A DNA stretch of 63,393 nt from an uncultured Porphyromonadaceae bacterium (GCA_900541835.1 UQLL01000013.1:1-63393), one strand, 5' to 3'. Numbered from the stretch's first letter, positions 20,260 to 29,959 are shown. The notes: generated by a model not told the origin, from the sequence alone. Program-made: numbers and translations.

Positions 20260-21718
20260 CCCCGCCAAGGCCAACACAAACGTGTTCCGGTCCGTGGACT
20301 GGTTCACGATATTCCTCTACCTCGTGCTGGTGATCGCCGGCGCCGTGAGCATCTACGCCGCCAGCTACGACTTCGACAACGCCTCGCTGTTCGACTTCTC
20401 CGAGTTCAGCGGCAAGCAGTTCATGTGGATAGGCCTGTCGCTGGCAATCGGCTGCATGCTGCTGCTTATCGACTACCGCATCTACGAGGCGTACGCCTAC
20501 CCCATCTACGGAGCCATGCTGATATTGCTGCTGATAACGATCTTCGCCGCGCCGGACATCAAGGGATCGCGGTCTTGGCTCGTCTTCGGCCCCGTCAGCC
20601 TTCAGCCGGCCGAATTCGGCAAGTGCGCCACCGCCCTGGCCATGGCCAAGCTCTTCTCCTCCTACAACTTCAGTCTGAACGCCCGCACCACCAACTACCT
20701 GCAGGCGCTGATGATCATCTTCGTGCCGGTGATACTCATCCTCATGCAGCGCGAGACGGGCTCGGCGCTCGTCTACATGGCCCTCATCTTCGTGCTCTAC
20801 CGCGAGGGCATGAGCGGCCTGGTGCTGGTGTCGATACTCTGCTTCATCACCTATTTCGTGGTGTCGGTGAAGTTCGTCGAGCCGCTTATCCTTGGCATAC
20901 CCACCGGCGAGTTCAGCGTGCTGGTGATGATAGCCGTGATGCTCGTCGGGCTGGCCCTCTTCTACTGCCATAACGCCTCCCTGGCGCGCAACCTCATGAT
21001 AGGCTTCGGCGGTTCGGGCGCCATCGTGGCCGTGCTGGCCATCTGCGGAGTGCCCGTGCCGGGACTGCTCTACTTCCTGCTGGCCATCGGCGGCGGATGC
21101 GTCTACACCGTCATCGAGATGCTCCGGCGCCGCTACCGCCGCTACCTCGTCACAGTGGGAGTGACCATAGCCTCCGTGCTCTTCCTCTTCTCGGTCAACT
21201 ACGTGTTCAACAACGTGCTCCAGCCGCACCAGCAGGGACGCATCAAGGTAGCCCTTGGCATCGAGGACGACATCCGCGGCAAGGGCTACAACGTGCACCA
21301 GTCCAAGATTGCCATCGGCTCCGGCGGCTTTGCCGGCAAGGGCTTCCTGCAGGGCACCCAGACCAAGCTCAAGTACGTGCCCGAGCAGCACACCGACTTC
21401 ATCTTCTGCACCATCGGCGAGGAGGAGGGCTTCCTCGGCGCCACAGCCGTACTGGCCCTGTTCCTCACCCTCATCCTGCGCGTGATAGCCATCGCCGAGA
21501 GGCAGACCGGCCCCTTCGGGCGAGTCTACGGATACTGCGTGGCGTCGTTCCTGATATTCCACCTGGCCGTCAACGTCGGCATGGTGATAGGCCTATGCCC
21601 GGTCATAGGCATCCCGCTGCCGTTCTTCAGCTACGGCGGCTCGTCGCTGTGGGGATTCACCTTCCTGCTCTTCATTCTGCTGCGCATCGACGCGGCACGA
21701 AAGGAACGCCACGAGTGA
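20234..21718 (+). CDS. rodA: Rod shape-determining protein RodA (SEDS glycosyltransferase)
   Basis: The 494-residue polytopic membrane protein belongs to the SEDS family and polymerises lipid II glycan strands with PBP2. It has GSRSWLVFGPVSLQPAEFGK (the conserved SEDS catalytic loop) and a C-terminal GIPLPFFSYGGSSLWGF. The length exceeds E. coli RodA (370) because of extra hydrophobic segments in the middle (about residues 220-330), as seen in other Bacteroidetes. The ATG lies inside the mrdA end, 26 bases of overlap, suggesting coupled translation. Confidence 0.95.
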   Translation: MIKTVHVGSPAKANTNVFRSVDWFTIFLYLVLVIAGAVSIYAASYDFDNASLFDFSEFSGKQFMWIGLSLAIGCMLLLIDYRIYEAYAYPIYGAMLILLLITIFAAPDIKGSRSWLVFGPVSLQPAEFGKCATALAMAKLFSSYNFSLNARTTNYLQALMIIFVPVILILMQRETGSALVYMALIFVLYREGMSGLVLVSILCFITYFVVSVKFVEPLILGIPTGEFSVLVMIAVMLVGLALFYCHNASLARNLMIGFGGSGAIVAVLAICGVPVPGLLYFLLAIGGGCVYTVIEMLRRRYRRYLVTVGVTIASVLFLFSVNYVFNNVLQPHQQGRIKVALGIEDDIRGKGYNVHQSKIAIGSGGFAGKGFLQGTQTKLKYVPEQHTDFIFCTIGEEEGFLGATAVLALFLTLILRVIAIAERQTGPFGRVYGYCVASFLIFHLAVNVGMVIGLCPVIGIPLPFFSYGGSSLWGFTFLLFILLRIDAARKERHE

Positions 21719-21772
21719 TACTTTTCCCATTCTGAAACGTTAACACCTTAAAGGACAAACATACCTTCAACC

Positions 21773-22099
21773 ATGAACAAGAGACAGTACAAGAAAGCCA
21801 TCGACGCACTCGGCACCGGCATGTGCGTGGAAATCTTCAACATAGGCGTGAGCACCAAGGGCGCCGACTCGGCCAAGATCAACGAGGCCATCAACATCGT
21901 GTGGTCGGCCATGGACGCCACCAAGCACGGCGCCAACCTCTTCTTCCCGCGCAAGGAGCGCGAGTTCGACGACCGCGCCGCCTACAACCGTGCCCGCAAC
22001 GAATTCTACCGCGCCGCCTTCGCACGCCTCAACTCCGAGTTCGAGACACAGATCGACGAGGCCCTCAAGCTCGTCAACGCAGCCACGCCCAAAGCTTGA
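21773..22099 (+). CDS. Small conserved-looking protein of unknown function
   Basis: The 108-residue protein is predicted to be mostly helical and contains no signal peptide or membrane segment. It begins MNKRQYKKAIDALGTG and has many charged residues and several aromatic ones. I do not recognise the family. It lies 54 bp after rodA and is followed by a 14-bp inverted repeat. Codon use matches its neighbours, so I take it as real. An accessory role in the cell-shape operon is possible but unsupported. Confidence 0.7.
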   Translation: MNKRQYKKAIDALGTGMCVEIFNIGVSTKGADSAKINEAINIVWSAMDATKHGANLFFPRKEREFDDRAAYNRARNEFYRAAFARLNSEFETQIDEALKLVNAATPKA

Positions 22100-22106
22100 A
22101 AACCTC

Positions 22107-22144
22107 TGCAATCGCGGGCGGACTGAAGCTCGCCCGCGATTGCA
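22107..22144. repeat. Perfect 14-bp inverted repeat between genes
   Basis: Stem 22107-22120 pairs with 22131-22144 around a 10-base loop. On the plus strand no T-run follows. It lies 7 bases after the small gene and about 20 bases before the acyltransferase ATG. Confidence 0.7.
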
Positions 22145-22165
22145 GTGCAAAACTTCTGTGCGGCC

Positions 22166-22708
22166 ATGAATGTGTGGTCAGGATTTCTGCGCCTTTTCGG
22201 CTGGAAGGTGGAGATGACACTCCCCTATCGGTCCCGGTGCGTGATTTGCGTGGCACCGCATACGTCCAACTGGGACTTCCCTTTAGGCTACGCGGCGTGG
22301 CGCTCCCTGCACCGCCGCGCTTGCTTCCTGATGAAAGAGACCTGGTTCTTCTTCCCCCTCGGCAGCCTGCTGAGGGCCATGGGCGGCATCCCCGTGCCAC
22401 GCAGACGCGGCTCGCACCTGGGGCAGGCCATCGCCCGAATGTTCCGCGAACAGCCCGTGCTCAACCTGGCAGTGACACCCGAAGGCACCCGCTCGGCCCG
22501 CACCGACTGGCGCAAGGGATTCCTCTACATCGCCTACGACGCCCACGTGCCAATCCAGCTCGGAGTCATCGACTACAGGCATAAGGCGGTGCGCGTGGAA
22601 AAAGAATACCAGCCAACCGGCGACATCGACACCGACCTGCGCGCCATAAAGGCCTACTACGCCGACATGGCCCCGCTGGCCCGCCACCCGGACAAGTTCC
22701 GCACCTGA
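22166..22708 (+). CDS. 1-acyl-sn-glycerol-3-phosphate acyltransferase-like protein
   Basis: The 180-residue protein has the PlsC-type motif HTSNWD (His32 to Asp37, the H-x4-D pair) and a later PEGTRSARTDWRKGF (substrate and phosphate site). It likely transfers an acyl chain to lysophosphatidate or a related lipid at the membrane. It is shorter than classical PlsC (about 240), so the exact acceptor is uncertain. GTG 22145 is an alternative start, but ATG 22166 avoids overlap with the inverted repeat. Confidence 0.82.
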   Translation: MNVWSGFLRLFGWKVEMTLPYRSRCVICVAPHTSNWDFPLGYAAWRSLHRRACFLMKETWFFFPLGSLLRAMGGIPVPRRRGSHLGQAIARMFREQPVLNLAVTPEGTRSARTDWRKGFLYIAYDAHVPIQLGVIDYRHKAVRVEKEYQPTGDIDTDLRAIKAYYADMAPLARHPDKFRT

Positions 22709-22716
22709 GGAACCGA

Positions 22717-22743
22717 GCCGAGCCGAAACTCGACGGCAACTCC
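22717..22743 (+). repeat. Intergenic hairpin repeat, copy 4
   Basis: GCCGAGCCGAAACTCGACGG plus CAACTCC is close to copy 1. It lies between the acyltransferase and the amidase gene. Confidence 0.55.
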
Positions 22744-22805
22744 CAAGAAGTAACCGCAGCCGGCCCCGGATGCGACGACTCTCAACTATAAACTCCCAAC
22801 TGAAC

Positions 22806-23600
22806 GTGAGCAACCTCAACATAGCCCTGCTTCCCCTGCGCATCACCTGGGGCGACAAGTCCGCCAACCTCGACGCCGTGGCCCAGGCCATGCAGCAGCT
22901 GCATCCCGCCACCGACCTGCTCGTGCTGCCCGAAACCTTCTCCACCGGCTTCCCGGCCGGCATGGACAAGGAGACCGTGCGTCCGCTGGCAGAGCGCAAC
23001 ACCGGCTCCACCATCGAGCGCGTCAAGGAGCTGGCCCGCCAACACAGCGTAGGCATCGCCGGCAGCTTCATCGCCGACAGCGGCGGCAGCCTCTACAACC
23101 GCGCCTTCTTCATAGAACCCGGCGGCGAAGAGACATTCGCCGACAAGCGGCACCTCTTCACCATGGCGGGCGAGCAGAAAGTCTTCTCGCCCGGCTTCGA
23201 CCGACTCAGCATCCGCTTCCGTGGCTGGAACCTGGCAATGGTCATATGTTACGACATCCGCTTCCCCGCCTGGTGCCGCAACGTGCTAAACCAGTACGAC
23301 GCACTGATAGCCGTGGCCAACTGGCCGCAGGTACGCGTCGACGCCTGGAACAAGCTCCTCGTGGCACGCGCCATCGAGAACGAGGCTTACGTGCTCGGCG
23401 TCGACTGCCGCGGCACCGATACGGGCGGTTTCGTCTACGATGGCTCCTCGGCCGTAATCGATTACAAGGGCCGCACCGTGGCCGACAAGTCCTCCGACGA
23501 CTCCCCATTCATCTATGCCAGCCTCGACATGGACGCGCTGCTCCGCTTCCGCGCCAAGTTCCCCGCCTGGCAGGATGCCGACAACTTCAGGCTCCTCTAA
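22806..23600 (+). CDS. Nitrilase-family amidohydrolase (omega-amidase-like)
   Basis: The roughly 264-residue protein has the carbon-nitrogen hydrolase triad: Glu43 in LPETF, Lys114 in DKRHLF and Cys148 in VICYDIRFP. The closest known group is the YafV/omega-amidase type, which hydrolyses alpha-ketoglutaramate or a similar amide, but the substrate is inferred. I chose GTG 22806, which places the first beta strand (NLNIALLPL) at the N-terminus; ATG 22770 would add 12 residues of leader-like sequence. radA starts 3 bases after the stop, so the two are likely co-transcribed. Confidence 0.83.
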   Translation: MSNLNIALLPLRITWGDKSANLDAVAQAMQQLHPATDLLVLPETFSTGFPAGMDKETVRPLAERNTGSTIERVKELARQHSVGIAGSFIADSGGSLYNRAFFIEPGGEETFADKRHLFTMAGEQKVFSPGFDRLSIRFRGWNLAMVICYDIRFPAWCRNVLNQYDALIAVANWPQVRVDAWNKLLVARAIENEAYVLGVDCRGTDTGGFVYDGSSAVIDYKGRTVADKSSDDSPFIYASLDMDALLRFRAKFPAWQDADNFRLL

Positions 23601-23603
23601 GCA

Positions 23604-24989
23604 ATGGCCAAGGCAAAGAGCGTGTACGTGTGCCAGGAGTGCGGCTACGAGGCTCCCAAATGGATGGGCCAGTGCCCTGCATGCAAGACATGGAACCGCA
23701 TGCAGGAGCAGCTCGTGGTGCCCGAGGGAAAGAAGTCGCTCCGTTCGGCAGGCGCCTTCTCGGCCGAGGCTGCCAAGCCAGTGCGCATCTCTGAAATCGA
23801 GCCGAAGGAGGAGGAACGTATCGTCATGCCCAGCACCGAGCTCAACCGCGTGCTCGGCGGCGGCCTGGTGCGCGGCTCGCTGACGCTCATCGGCGGCGAT
23901 CCCGGCATCGGCAAGTCCACCCTGCTGCTGCAGAACGTGCTATGCATGCGCGGACGCACCGTGATGTATGTCTCCGGCGAAGAGAGCCGCGAGCAGCTCA
24001 AGATGCGTGCCGACCGCCTGGCCCGCCCCTCCGAGAACGTCTTCATCCTCTGCGAGACATCCCTGGAGAACATCCTCGGCCACGCCAGGCACCTCTCGCC
24101 GCAGCTCATGGTCGTAGACAGCATCCAGACCATGTCCACAGCCGACATGGAGTCCACGGCCGGCAGCATCAGCCAGGTGCGAGAGTGCGCCGCCCGCCTG
24201 CTCCGATACTCAAAGGAGACCGGAGTGCCCGTAATCCTCGTTGGACATATTAATAAGGAGGGAGTGCTGGCCGGACCGAAGGTGCTTGAGCATATCGTCG
24301 ACACCGTGCTACAGTTCGAGGGAGACCGCCAGAACCTATACCGCCTTCTGCGCCCCGTCAAGAACCGCTTCGGCTCCACCAGCGAGATCGGCATCTACGA
24401 GATGGTGGCCAACGGCCTGCGCGAGGTCAGGAACCCCAGCGAGATGCTCCTGTCGGGCAACGGCACCGAGGGAATGTCTGGCAGCGCCATCGGCGTCACC
24501 ATGGAAGGCAACCGGCCTTTCCTGGTCGAGGTGCAGGCCCTGGTGAGTTCAGCCGCCTACGGCACTCCCCAGCGCTCCGTCACCGGCGCCGACCCCAAGC
24601 GCCTCAACATGCTTCTGGCAGTGCTCGAGAAACGCGCCCGCTTCAAGCTGATACAGAAGGACGTCTTCCTAAACATAGCCGGAGGCATGAAGGTGGCCGA
24701 CCCGGCCCTCGACGCCCCCATCATCGCGGCCGTCATGTCGTCGAACCTCGACATCGCACTTCCCGACGGCACCGTAGTCGTCGGCGAGGTGGGACTGAGC
24801 GGCGAGATACGCACCGTGTCGCGCATAGACCGCCGCGTGGCCGAGGCCGAGAAGCTCGGCTTCAAGACCATATACATACCAAAAAGGAACCTCAAGGGCA
24901 CGGACGCCTCGAGGTTCAAGATTCAGATTATCGAAGTCGGCAGAGTCGACGAGCTGCTGCGCTCGCTCTTCTCCGGAGAGCAGGGCTGA
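23604..24989 (+). CDS. radA: DNA repair protein RadA
   Basis: The 461-residue protein has an N-terminal four-cysteine zinc motif (Cys10, Cys13, Cys24, Cys27), a RecA-like ATPase with Walker A GGDPGIGKST (about 92-101), the RadA-specific KNRFG (about 253-257) and a C-terminal Lon-protease-like domain. It drives branch migration during recombination. It ends 3 bases before the convergent thioredoxin gene, so no terminator fits between them. Confidence 0.95.
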   Translation: MAKAKSVYVCQECGYEAPKWMGQCPACKTWNRMQEQLVVPEGKKSLRSAGAFSAEAAKPVRISEIEPKEEERIVMPSTELNRVLGGGLVRGSLTLIGGDPGIGKSTLLLQNVLCMRGRTVMYVSGEESREQLKMRADRLARPSENVFILCETSLENILGHARHLSPQLMVVDSIQTMSTADMESTAGSISQVRECAARLLRYSKETGVPVILVGHINKEGVLAGPKVLEHIVDTVLQFEGDRQNLYRLLRPVKNRFGSTSEIGIYEMVANGLREVRNPSEMLLSGNGTEGMSGSAIGVTMEGNRPFLVEVQALVSSAAYGTPQRSVTGADPKRLNMLLAVLEKRARFKLIQKDVFLNIAGGMKVADPALDAPIIAAVMSSNLDIALPDGTVVVGEVGLSGEIRTVSRIDRRVAEAEKLGFKTIYIPKRNLKGTDASRFKIQIIEVGRVDELLRSLFSGEQG

Positions 24990-24992
24990 ACC

Positions 24993-25397
24993 CTACTTCC
25001 CCAGAAGCGCATCGACGGCCTGGCGGAACGTCGCCTCGTCGGGCGCGCCGGTGAAACGCTGCTGCTCACGGCCGTCCGGGCTGAGGAATACGATGGTGGG
25101 CACGGCCTCGACACGGAACTGCTGTGCCAGCTCCGGATTTTGGTCAATGTCCACGGTCAGGAACTTCACCGTGCCCTCGTAGTCCTTCTCCACGGCGTGG
25201 AACACCGGGGCGAACATACGGCACGGACCGCACCAGGTGGCCGAGAAGTCCAGCACCATCGGCATATTCTTCACCGTATCGGCCTGCCGGGCGGCCTCCT
25301 GTGTCGGCTTGGCGGCTTCGGCATTGGCGTCGGCCTGCTTGGCGGAGCAGCCTACGAGCATTACCAGCGCGGCTGCAAAGAGTAGAATTTTCTTCAT
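24993..25397 (-). CDS. Thioredoxin-fold lipoprotein
   Basis: The 134-residue protein has a lipoprotein signal peptide ending LVGC (lipidated Cys17), a short linker rich in Ala, Glu and Gln, and a thioredoxin domain with active site WCGPC (Cys56 and Cys59) and the cis-proline region VEAVPTIVFL. It is likely an envelope-anchored thiol oxidoreductase. It is converging on radA with a 3-base gap. Its electron donor could be DsbD (encoded at 53355-55409), which is inference. Confidence 0.88.
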   Translation of the reverse strand: MKKILLFAAALVMLVGCSAKQADANAEAAKPTQEAARQADTVKNMPMVLDFSATWCGPCRMFAPVFHAVEKDYEGTVKFLTVDIDQNPELAQQFRVEAVPTIVFLSPDGREQQRFTGAPDEATFRQAVDALLGK

Positions 25398-25468
25398 GCA
25401 GAACTAACGTGAACCGCCCGCTACTTGTTGCACTTGACGACCAAAAAGTCCGTTTAAAAAAATTGTAT

Positions 25469-25476
25469 TATCTTTG
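25469..25476 (+). promoter_or_regulatory. Putative -7 box for the DAHP synthase gene
   Basis: TATCTTTG, an exact TAnnTTTG match, ends 5 bases before the ATG at 25482. This implies a very short or absent 5' leader. Confidence 0.5.
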
Positions 25477-25481
25477 CACTG

Positions 25482-26576
25482 ATGAAAACGGAACAGTTCG
25501 GAGACTTACAGCCCCTATTCGGCCGAGAGTCCTCTAACCTGCCGCTCGTGATAGCCGGGCCGTGCAGCGCCGAGACCAAGGAGACGGTGATGGAGACTGC
25601 CCGCAGGCTGAATGCGGAGGGTGTGACGGTATTCCGTGCGGGCCTGTGGAAGCCGCGCACGCGCCCCAGCGCCTTTGAGGGAGTGGGCTCGCGCGGCCTC
25701 GGCTGGCTCAAGGCCGTGAAGGCCGAGACCGGGATGAAAGTGCTCACCGAAGCCGGCAACGCCGCCCATGCCGCCATGGCCGTCCGCGCAGGACTCGACG
25801 GCATATGGCTCGGCGCCCGCACCGTAGCCAACCCTTTCGCCGTGCAGGAAATCGCCGACGAGCTCAAACGGCTGAACGCCACCGACATCACCGTGCTGGC
25901 CAAGAACCCTGTCAACCCCGATCTCGAACTCTGGATAGGCGCCCTGGAACGCCTCCTCCGGGCCGGCATACGCCGCCTCGGAGCCGTGCATCGCGGCTTC
26001 TCCAGCTACCTGTCCGGCCGCTGGCGCAACCCTCCGCAGTGGGCCATCCCCATAGAACTGCACCATCGCCTGCCCGACCTGCCACTGCTCCACGACCCAA
26101 GCCACTGCTCAGGAAAAGCCGCCGAAGTGCCCGACCTCGCCCGAAAGGCCATGAAGCTCGGCTTCTCCGGGCTTATGATCGAGAGCCATATCCGCCCTTG
26201 CGATGCCCTCAGCGACGCAGCACAGCAGATTACGCCAGAAGAGGTCGGGCAACTCCTTCGCTCTCTTCCGGCCCCGAAGACCGAAGGAGCCGACGACCAC
26301 ACCCTACAGTCCTTGCGCGAACGCATCGACACCCTCGACTCGGAGCTGCTCCAAGTCCTGGCCAAGCGCATGGAGGCCTGCCGCGAAATAGGCCTGTACA
26401 AGCAGCAGGAGGACATGCCCGTGGTGCAACCAGACCGCTACGCCTCCCTGCTTGGCGACAAGATAGCCGAGGGAGGCCAGCTCGGACTCGACCCCGCGTT
26501 CCTGCGCCGACTCTTCTCCGAAATCCATGCCGCCAGCGTGGACCTGCAGCTCAACCTTTCCCAAGAAACGAAATGA
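25482..26576 (+). CDS. Bifunctional DAHP synthase/chorismate mutase
   Basis: The 364-residue protein fuses an N-terminal class I beta DAHP synthase (about 1-260; LVIAGPCSAET, RAGLWKPRTRP, LAKNPVNPD, HDPSHCSGK) to a C-terminal AroQ chorismate mutase domain (about 272-360; RERIDTLDSELLQVLAKRM). It catalyses the first step of the shikimate pathway and the branch to prephenate. In such fusions the mutase domain often mediates feedback inhibition. The stop overlaps the ATG of the following TPR gene (ATGA). Confidence 0.93.
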   Translation: MKTEQFGDLQPLFGRESSNLPLVIAGPCSAETKETVMETARRLNAEGVTVFRAGLWKPRTRPSAFEGVGSRGLGWLKAVKAETGMKVLTEAGNAAHAAMAVRAGLDGIWLGARTVANPFAVQEIADELKRLNATDITVLAKNPVNPDLELWIGALERLLRAGIRRLGAVHRGFSSYLSGRWRNPPQWAIPIELHHRLPDLPLLHDPSHCSGKAAEVPDLARKAMKLGFSGLMIESHIRPCDALSDAAQQITPEEVGQLLRSLPAPKTEGADDHTLQSLRERIDTLDSELLQVLAKRMEACREIGLYKQQEDMPVVQPDRYASLLGDKIAEGGQLGLDPAFLRRLFSEIHAASVDLQLNLSQETK

Positions 26577-28618
26577 AACTTCCCCGAATAGCCGCCTTTT
26601 TCATCTGCCTACTCTCGCTTGTCGGCGCCAAGGCCCAGATCAACGCCGAGCAGGTGCTGAACATCGGTCGCAACGTGCTGAGCATGGACGACTACATGCT
26701 CTCCATCCACTACTTCAACCTCGCCGCCGAGGCCAAGCCCTACCTGGCCGAGCCCTACTACTTCCGCGCACTGGCCAAGCTCATGCTCGACGACTACCGG
26801 GGCGCCGAGGCCGACGCCTCCATGGCTCTTGACCGCAACAAGTTCATGACCGAGGCCTATCGCGTGCGCGGCTTCGCCCGCCTCCAGCTCCACCGCGACT
26901 CCCTGGCCCTGCTCGACTTCGACCGAGGCCTGGAATACAAGCCCGTCGACAAGTATTTCCTATATTATAAAGTGGCCGGACTCAGCTCCCTCAAGCGCTA
27001 CGACGAGGCCCGCGACGGCACCAACCTCCTGCTCCGCTACTACCCCGGCTTCGAGCATGCATACTCCGCCCGCGCACAGGTCAACTACTTCACCGGCGAC
27101 ACCACCGCCGCCCTGGCCGACATCGACTCGGCCATCAACCGCGACAAGTCCGACCCATTCCCATACCAGCTGCGCACCGAGATAGCCGTCAGCCGCAAAC
27201 AGTGGGAACAGGCCTCCAAGGACATGGACGCCATCATCAACCTCCAGCCCAAGGAGACCTCCAACTACCTCAACCGCGCCTTCGTGCGCTACAACAACGA
27301 TGACTACTTCGGGGCCATGTCCGACTACAACTACATCCTGGAGCTGGAGCCGGACAACCTCCCGGCCCGCTATAACCGCGCCTTGTTATTATATGAAGTG
27401 CGCGACCTGCAGAAGTCCGTGCGCGACTTCACCGAGGTGCTCCGCCAGCGCCCCGACAACTTCCACGCCATCTACGCCCGCGCCCTCATCAACTTCGACC
27501 TGGGCAAGTGGCGCGAGGCCATAGCCGACCTCCAGAAGATCGTGCAGAAATACCCCCGCTTCCACCAAGGCTACTACTCCCTGGCCTACGCCTACAGCCA
27601 GAGCGGCAACACCGCCAGGGCCATCGAGGCATACAACCGTGCCGAAAATCTCGTGCGCCAGTACGTCACCAACCCCACCCGCAATCCCCTTGACAAGCCC
27701 ACCATCGAAGCCGGAGAGGCCAACTTCTACGCCGATGCCAAGCAGGAGGGCGAATCCGACTCCGAAGTCATGGAGCGCTTCAACAAGCTCGTGACCGTCA
27801 GCAAGGCCACCGAGCCCACCGCCATGAGCTACCAGGAGGAGATCAAGGGGCGCGTCCAGGACCGCGAGATGCGCGTCGAGCCGGTGGCCATGTTCATACT
27901 CACTCCCTTCGACGGCCACACCGAGCTGCGCCCCGCCTCCAACTACATCCGCGAGCTCGGAGACTACAACTCCGCCCGATACGCACCCTGGAAACTATAC
28001 CTCGGCACCCTCACATCCTCCCAGTCCGACCGCGAAGACATAGAGAAGATGTTCGACATGGCCAACTTCTTCACCTCGGCCATCCAGAAGGCCGGCACCC
28101 GCCCGCGACCAGCCGACTACTTCAACCGCGCCGTGGCCATGGGCGTACTCAAGGACTTCGACGCCTCCATCGCCGACTTCGACTCCACGCTCAACCTCGC
28201 CCCGGACATGACACTGGCCTATCTCGGCCGCGCAGGCTCCCTCACCCAGCGCGCCTACATGGTGCGCCAGCAGCACGACGAGAATACCGACGAGGCCAAG
28301 GGCCAGATGAACCTCGCCGCCGTGCGCCACGACCTGCAGATGGCCATCGTGGACCTCGACAAGGCCCTCGAGCTCAGCCCCCGACTGGTATACGCCTGGT
28401 TCAACAAGGGCAATATCTACTACTCCCTGGGCGACTACACCTCCGCACTGGAGTGCTACAACCGCGCCCTGGAGCTGCGCTCCGACTTCCCCGAAGCCTA
28501 CTACAACCGCGGCCTGACATACCTCAGCCTCGGCAACCGCGAGTCGGGCCGCGCCGACCTAAGCCGCGCCGGAGAACTCGGCATTCTCCCCTCATACTCC
28601 CTGCTGAAACGCATCTGA
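26573..28618 (+). CDS. Large exported TPR protein
   Basis: The 681-residue protein begins with a signal peptide (MKLPRIAAFFICLLSLVGAKA, cleavage after residue 21) and is a near-continuous array of tetratricopeptide repeats, for example RYNRALLLYEVRDLQKSVRD and AWFNKGNIYYSLGDYTSALE. The frame is open far upstream, but that part is the shadow of the DAHP synthase gene, and ATG 26573 (overlapping its stop) gives a sensible signal peptide. It probably acts as a periplasmic or outer-membrane scaffold. No enzyme domain is visible. Confidence 0.85.
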   Translation: MKLPRIAAFFICLLSLVGAKAQINAEQVLNIGRNVLSMDDYMLSIHYFNLAAEAKPYLAEPYYFRALAKLMLDDYRGAEADASMALDRNKFMTEAYRVRGFARLQLHRDSLALLDFDRGLEYKPVDKYFLYYKVAGLSSLKRYDEARDGTNLLLRYYPGFEHAYSARAQVNYFTGDTTAALADIDSAINRDKSDPFPYQLRTEIAVSRKQWEQASKDMDAIINLQPKETSNYLNRAFVRYNNDDYFGAMSDYNYILELEPDNLPARYNRALLLYEVRDLQKSVRDFTEVLRQRPDNFHAIYARALINFDLGKWREAIADLQKIVQKYPRFHQGYYSLAYAYSQSGNTARAIEAYNRAENLVRQYVTNPTRNPLDKPTIEAGEANFYADAKQEGESDSEVMERFNKLVTVSKATEPTAMSYQEEIKGRVQDREMRVEPVAMFILTPFDGHTELRPASNYIRELGDYNSARYAPWKLYLGTLTSSQSDREDIEKMFDMANFFTSAIQKAGTRPRPADYFNRAVAMGVLKDFDASIADFDSTLNLAPDMTLAYLGRAGSLTQRAYMVRQQHDENTDEAKGQMNLAAVRHDLQMAIVDLDKALELSPRLVYAWFNKGNIYYSLGDYTSALECYNRALELRSDFPEAYYNRGLTYLSLGNRESGRADLSRAGELGILPSYSLLKRI

Positions 28619-28648
28619 CAGCGCTCCGGGGCGAATTTCGGCACGCCG

Positions 28649-28680
28649 TTTGGGCATTATGCGGAAAAGTATTAATTTTG
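28649..28680 (+). promoter_or_regulatory. Promoter of purA
   Basis: TTTG (28649-28652), 20 bp, then TAATTTTG (28673-28680) is a textbook Bacteroidetes promoter. It ends 4 bases before the purA ATG, so the mRNA has almost no leader. Confidence 0.7.
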
Positions 28681-28684
28681 CGCT

Positions 28685-29959
28685 ATGGAAAAATTAGACG
28701 TGCTTCTCGGCCTGCAATGGGGCGACGAGGGAAAAGGCAAGGTAGTGGACGTGCTCACGCCCGGCTACGACATCGTGGCCCGCTTCCAAGGCGGTCCCAA
28801 CGCCGGCCACACTCTTGAGTTCAACGGTCAGAAACATGTGCTCCGCTCCATACCGTCGGGTGTGTTCCAGCCGGGCACAGTCAACGTCATCGGCAACGGC
28901 GTGGTGCTCGATCCGGAGCTCTTCGCCGCCGAGGCCGCCGAGCTCGAAAAGAGCGGAGTGGACATGCAGAAAGTGCTCCGCATCTCCCGCAAGGCACACC
29001 TCATCATGCCCACCCACCGCCTGCTCGACGCCGCCAACGAGGCCGCCAAGGGCAAGGCCAGAATCGGCACCACCGGCAAGGGCATCGGCCCCACCTACAC
29101 CGACAAGGTGAGCCGCTACGGCCTGCGCGTTGGCGACCTCGAACTCGACTTCGACAAACGCTACCAGGCCGCACGCGACCGCCACCTGCAGATGCTCGCC
29201 CAGATGGGTTACCAGCTGCCCGACGACTTCGCCGAGCGCGAGCGCCGCTGGCTCCAGGCCGCCGCCGCCATGGCCCGCTTCGAGCTCGCCGACACCGACT
29301 GGCTCATCAACGACGCCCTGCGCGACGGCAAGAAAGTACTCGCCGAGGGCGCCCAGGGCACCATGCTCGACGTCGACTTCGGCTCCTACCCCTTCGTCAC
29401 CAGTTCCAACACCGTCAGCGCCGGAGCCTGCATAGGCCTCGGCGTGGCGCCACGCAACATCGGCGACGTATACGGAATCTTCAAGGCATACTGCACCCGC
29501 GTGGGCGCCGGCCCCTTCCCAACCGAGCTCTTCTCCGCCGACGGCAAGACAATGCAGGAGCGCGGACACGAATACGGCGCCGTGACAGGCCGCGAACGCC
29601 GCTGCGGCTGGATCGACCTCGTGGCACTGCGCCACGCCATACAGGTCAACGGCGTCACCAAGCTCATCATGATGAAGGGCGACGTGCTCGACACATTCCC
29701 CATCGTCCGCGCCTGCGTGGCATACGAGATTAACGGGCGCCGCACCGACCGCTTTCCCTACGACGCCGCCGCCGTCAACATCCGCCCCGTCTACGAGGAC
29801 CTGCCCGGCTGGCAGACCGACCTCACCGGCGCCAAGTCGGCAGAGGACTTTCCCGAGAACTTCCGCAGCTACATCCGCTACCTGGAAGAGAAGCTCGGCG
29901 TGCCAGTGGCAATCGTCAGCGTCGGCCCCGACCGGCTGCAGACCATCCGCCTGGACTGA
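28685..29959 (+). CDS. purA: Adenylosuccinate synthase
   Basis: The 424-residue enzyme joins IMP and aspartate using GTP on the way to AMP. It has the N-terminal GDEGKGK P-loop (residues 13-19), GGPNAGHT (with the catalytic His), GTTGKGIGPTYTDK and the C-terminal RTDRFPYD substrate loop. The length is normal. A strong promoter lies immediately upstream. Confidence 0.97.
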   Translation: MEKLDVLLGLQWGDEGKGKVVDVLTPGYDIVARFQGGPNAGHTLEFNGQKHVLRSIPSGVFQPGTVNVIGNGVVLDPELFAAEAAELEKSGVDMQKVLRISRKAHLIMPTHRLLDAANEAAKGKARIGTTGKGIGPTYTDKVSRYGLRVGDLELDFDKRYQAARDRHLQMLAQMGYQLPDDFAERERRWLQAAAAMARFELADTDWLINDALRDGKKVLAEGAQGTMLDVDFGSYPFVTSSNTVSAGACIGLGVAPRNIGDVYGIFKAYCTRVGAGPFPTELFSADGKTMQERGHEYGAVTGRERRCGWIDLVALRHAIQVNGVTKLIMMKGDVLDTFPIVRACVAYEINGRRTDRFPYDAAAVNIRPVYEDLPGWQTDLTGAKSAEDFPENFRSYIRYLEEKLGVPVAIVSVGPDRLQTIRLD

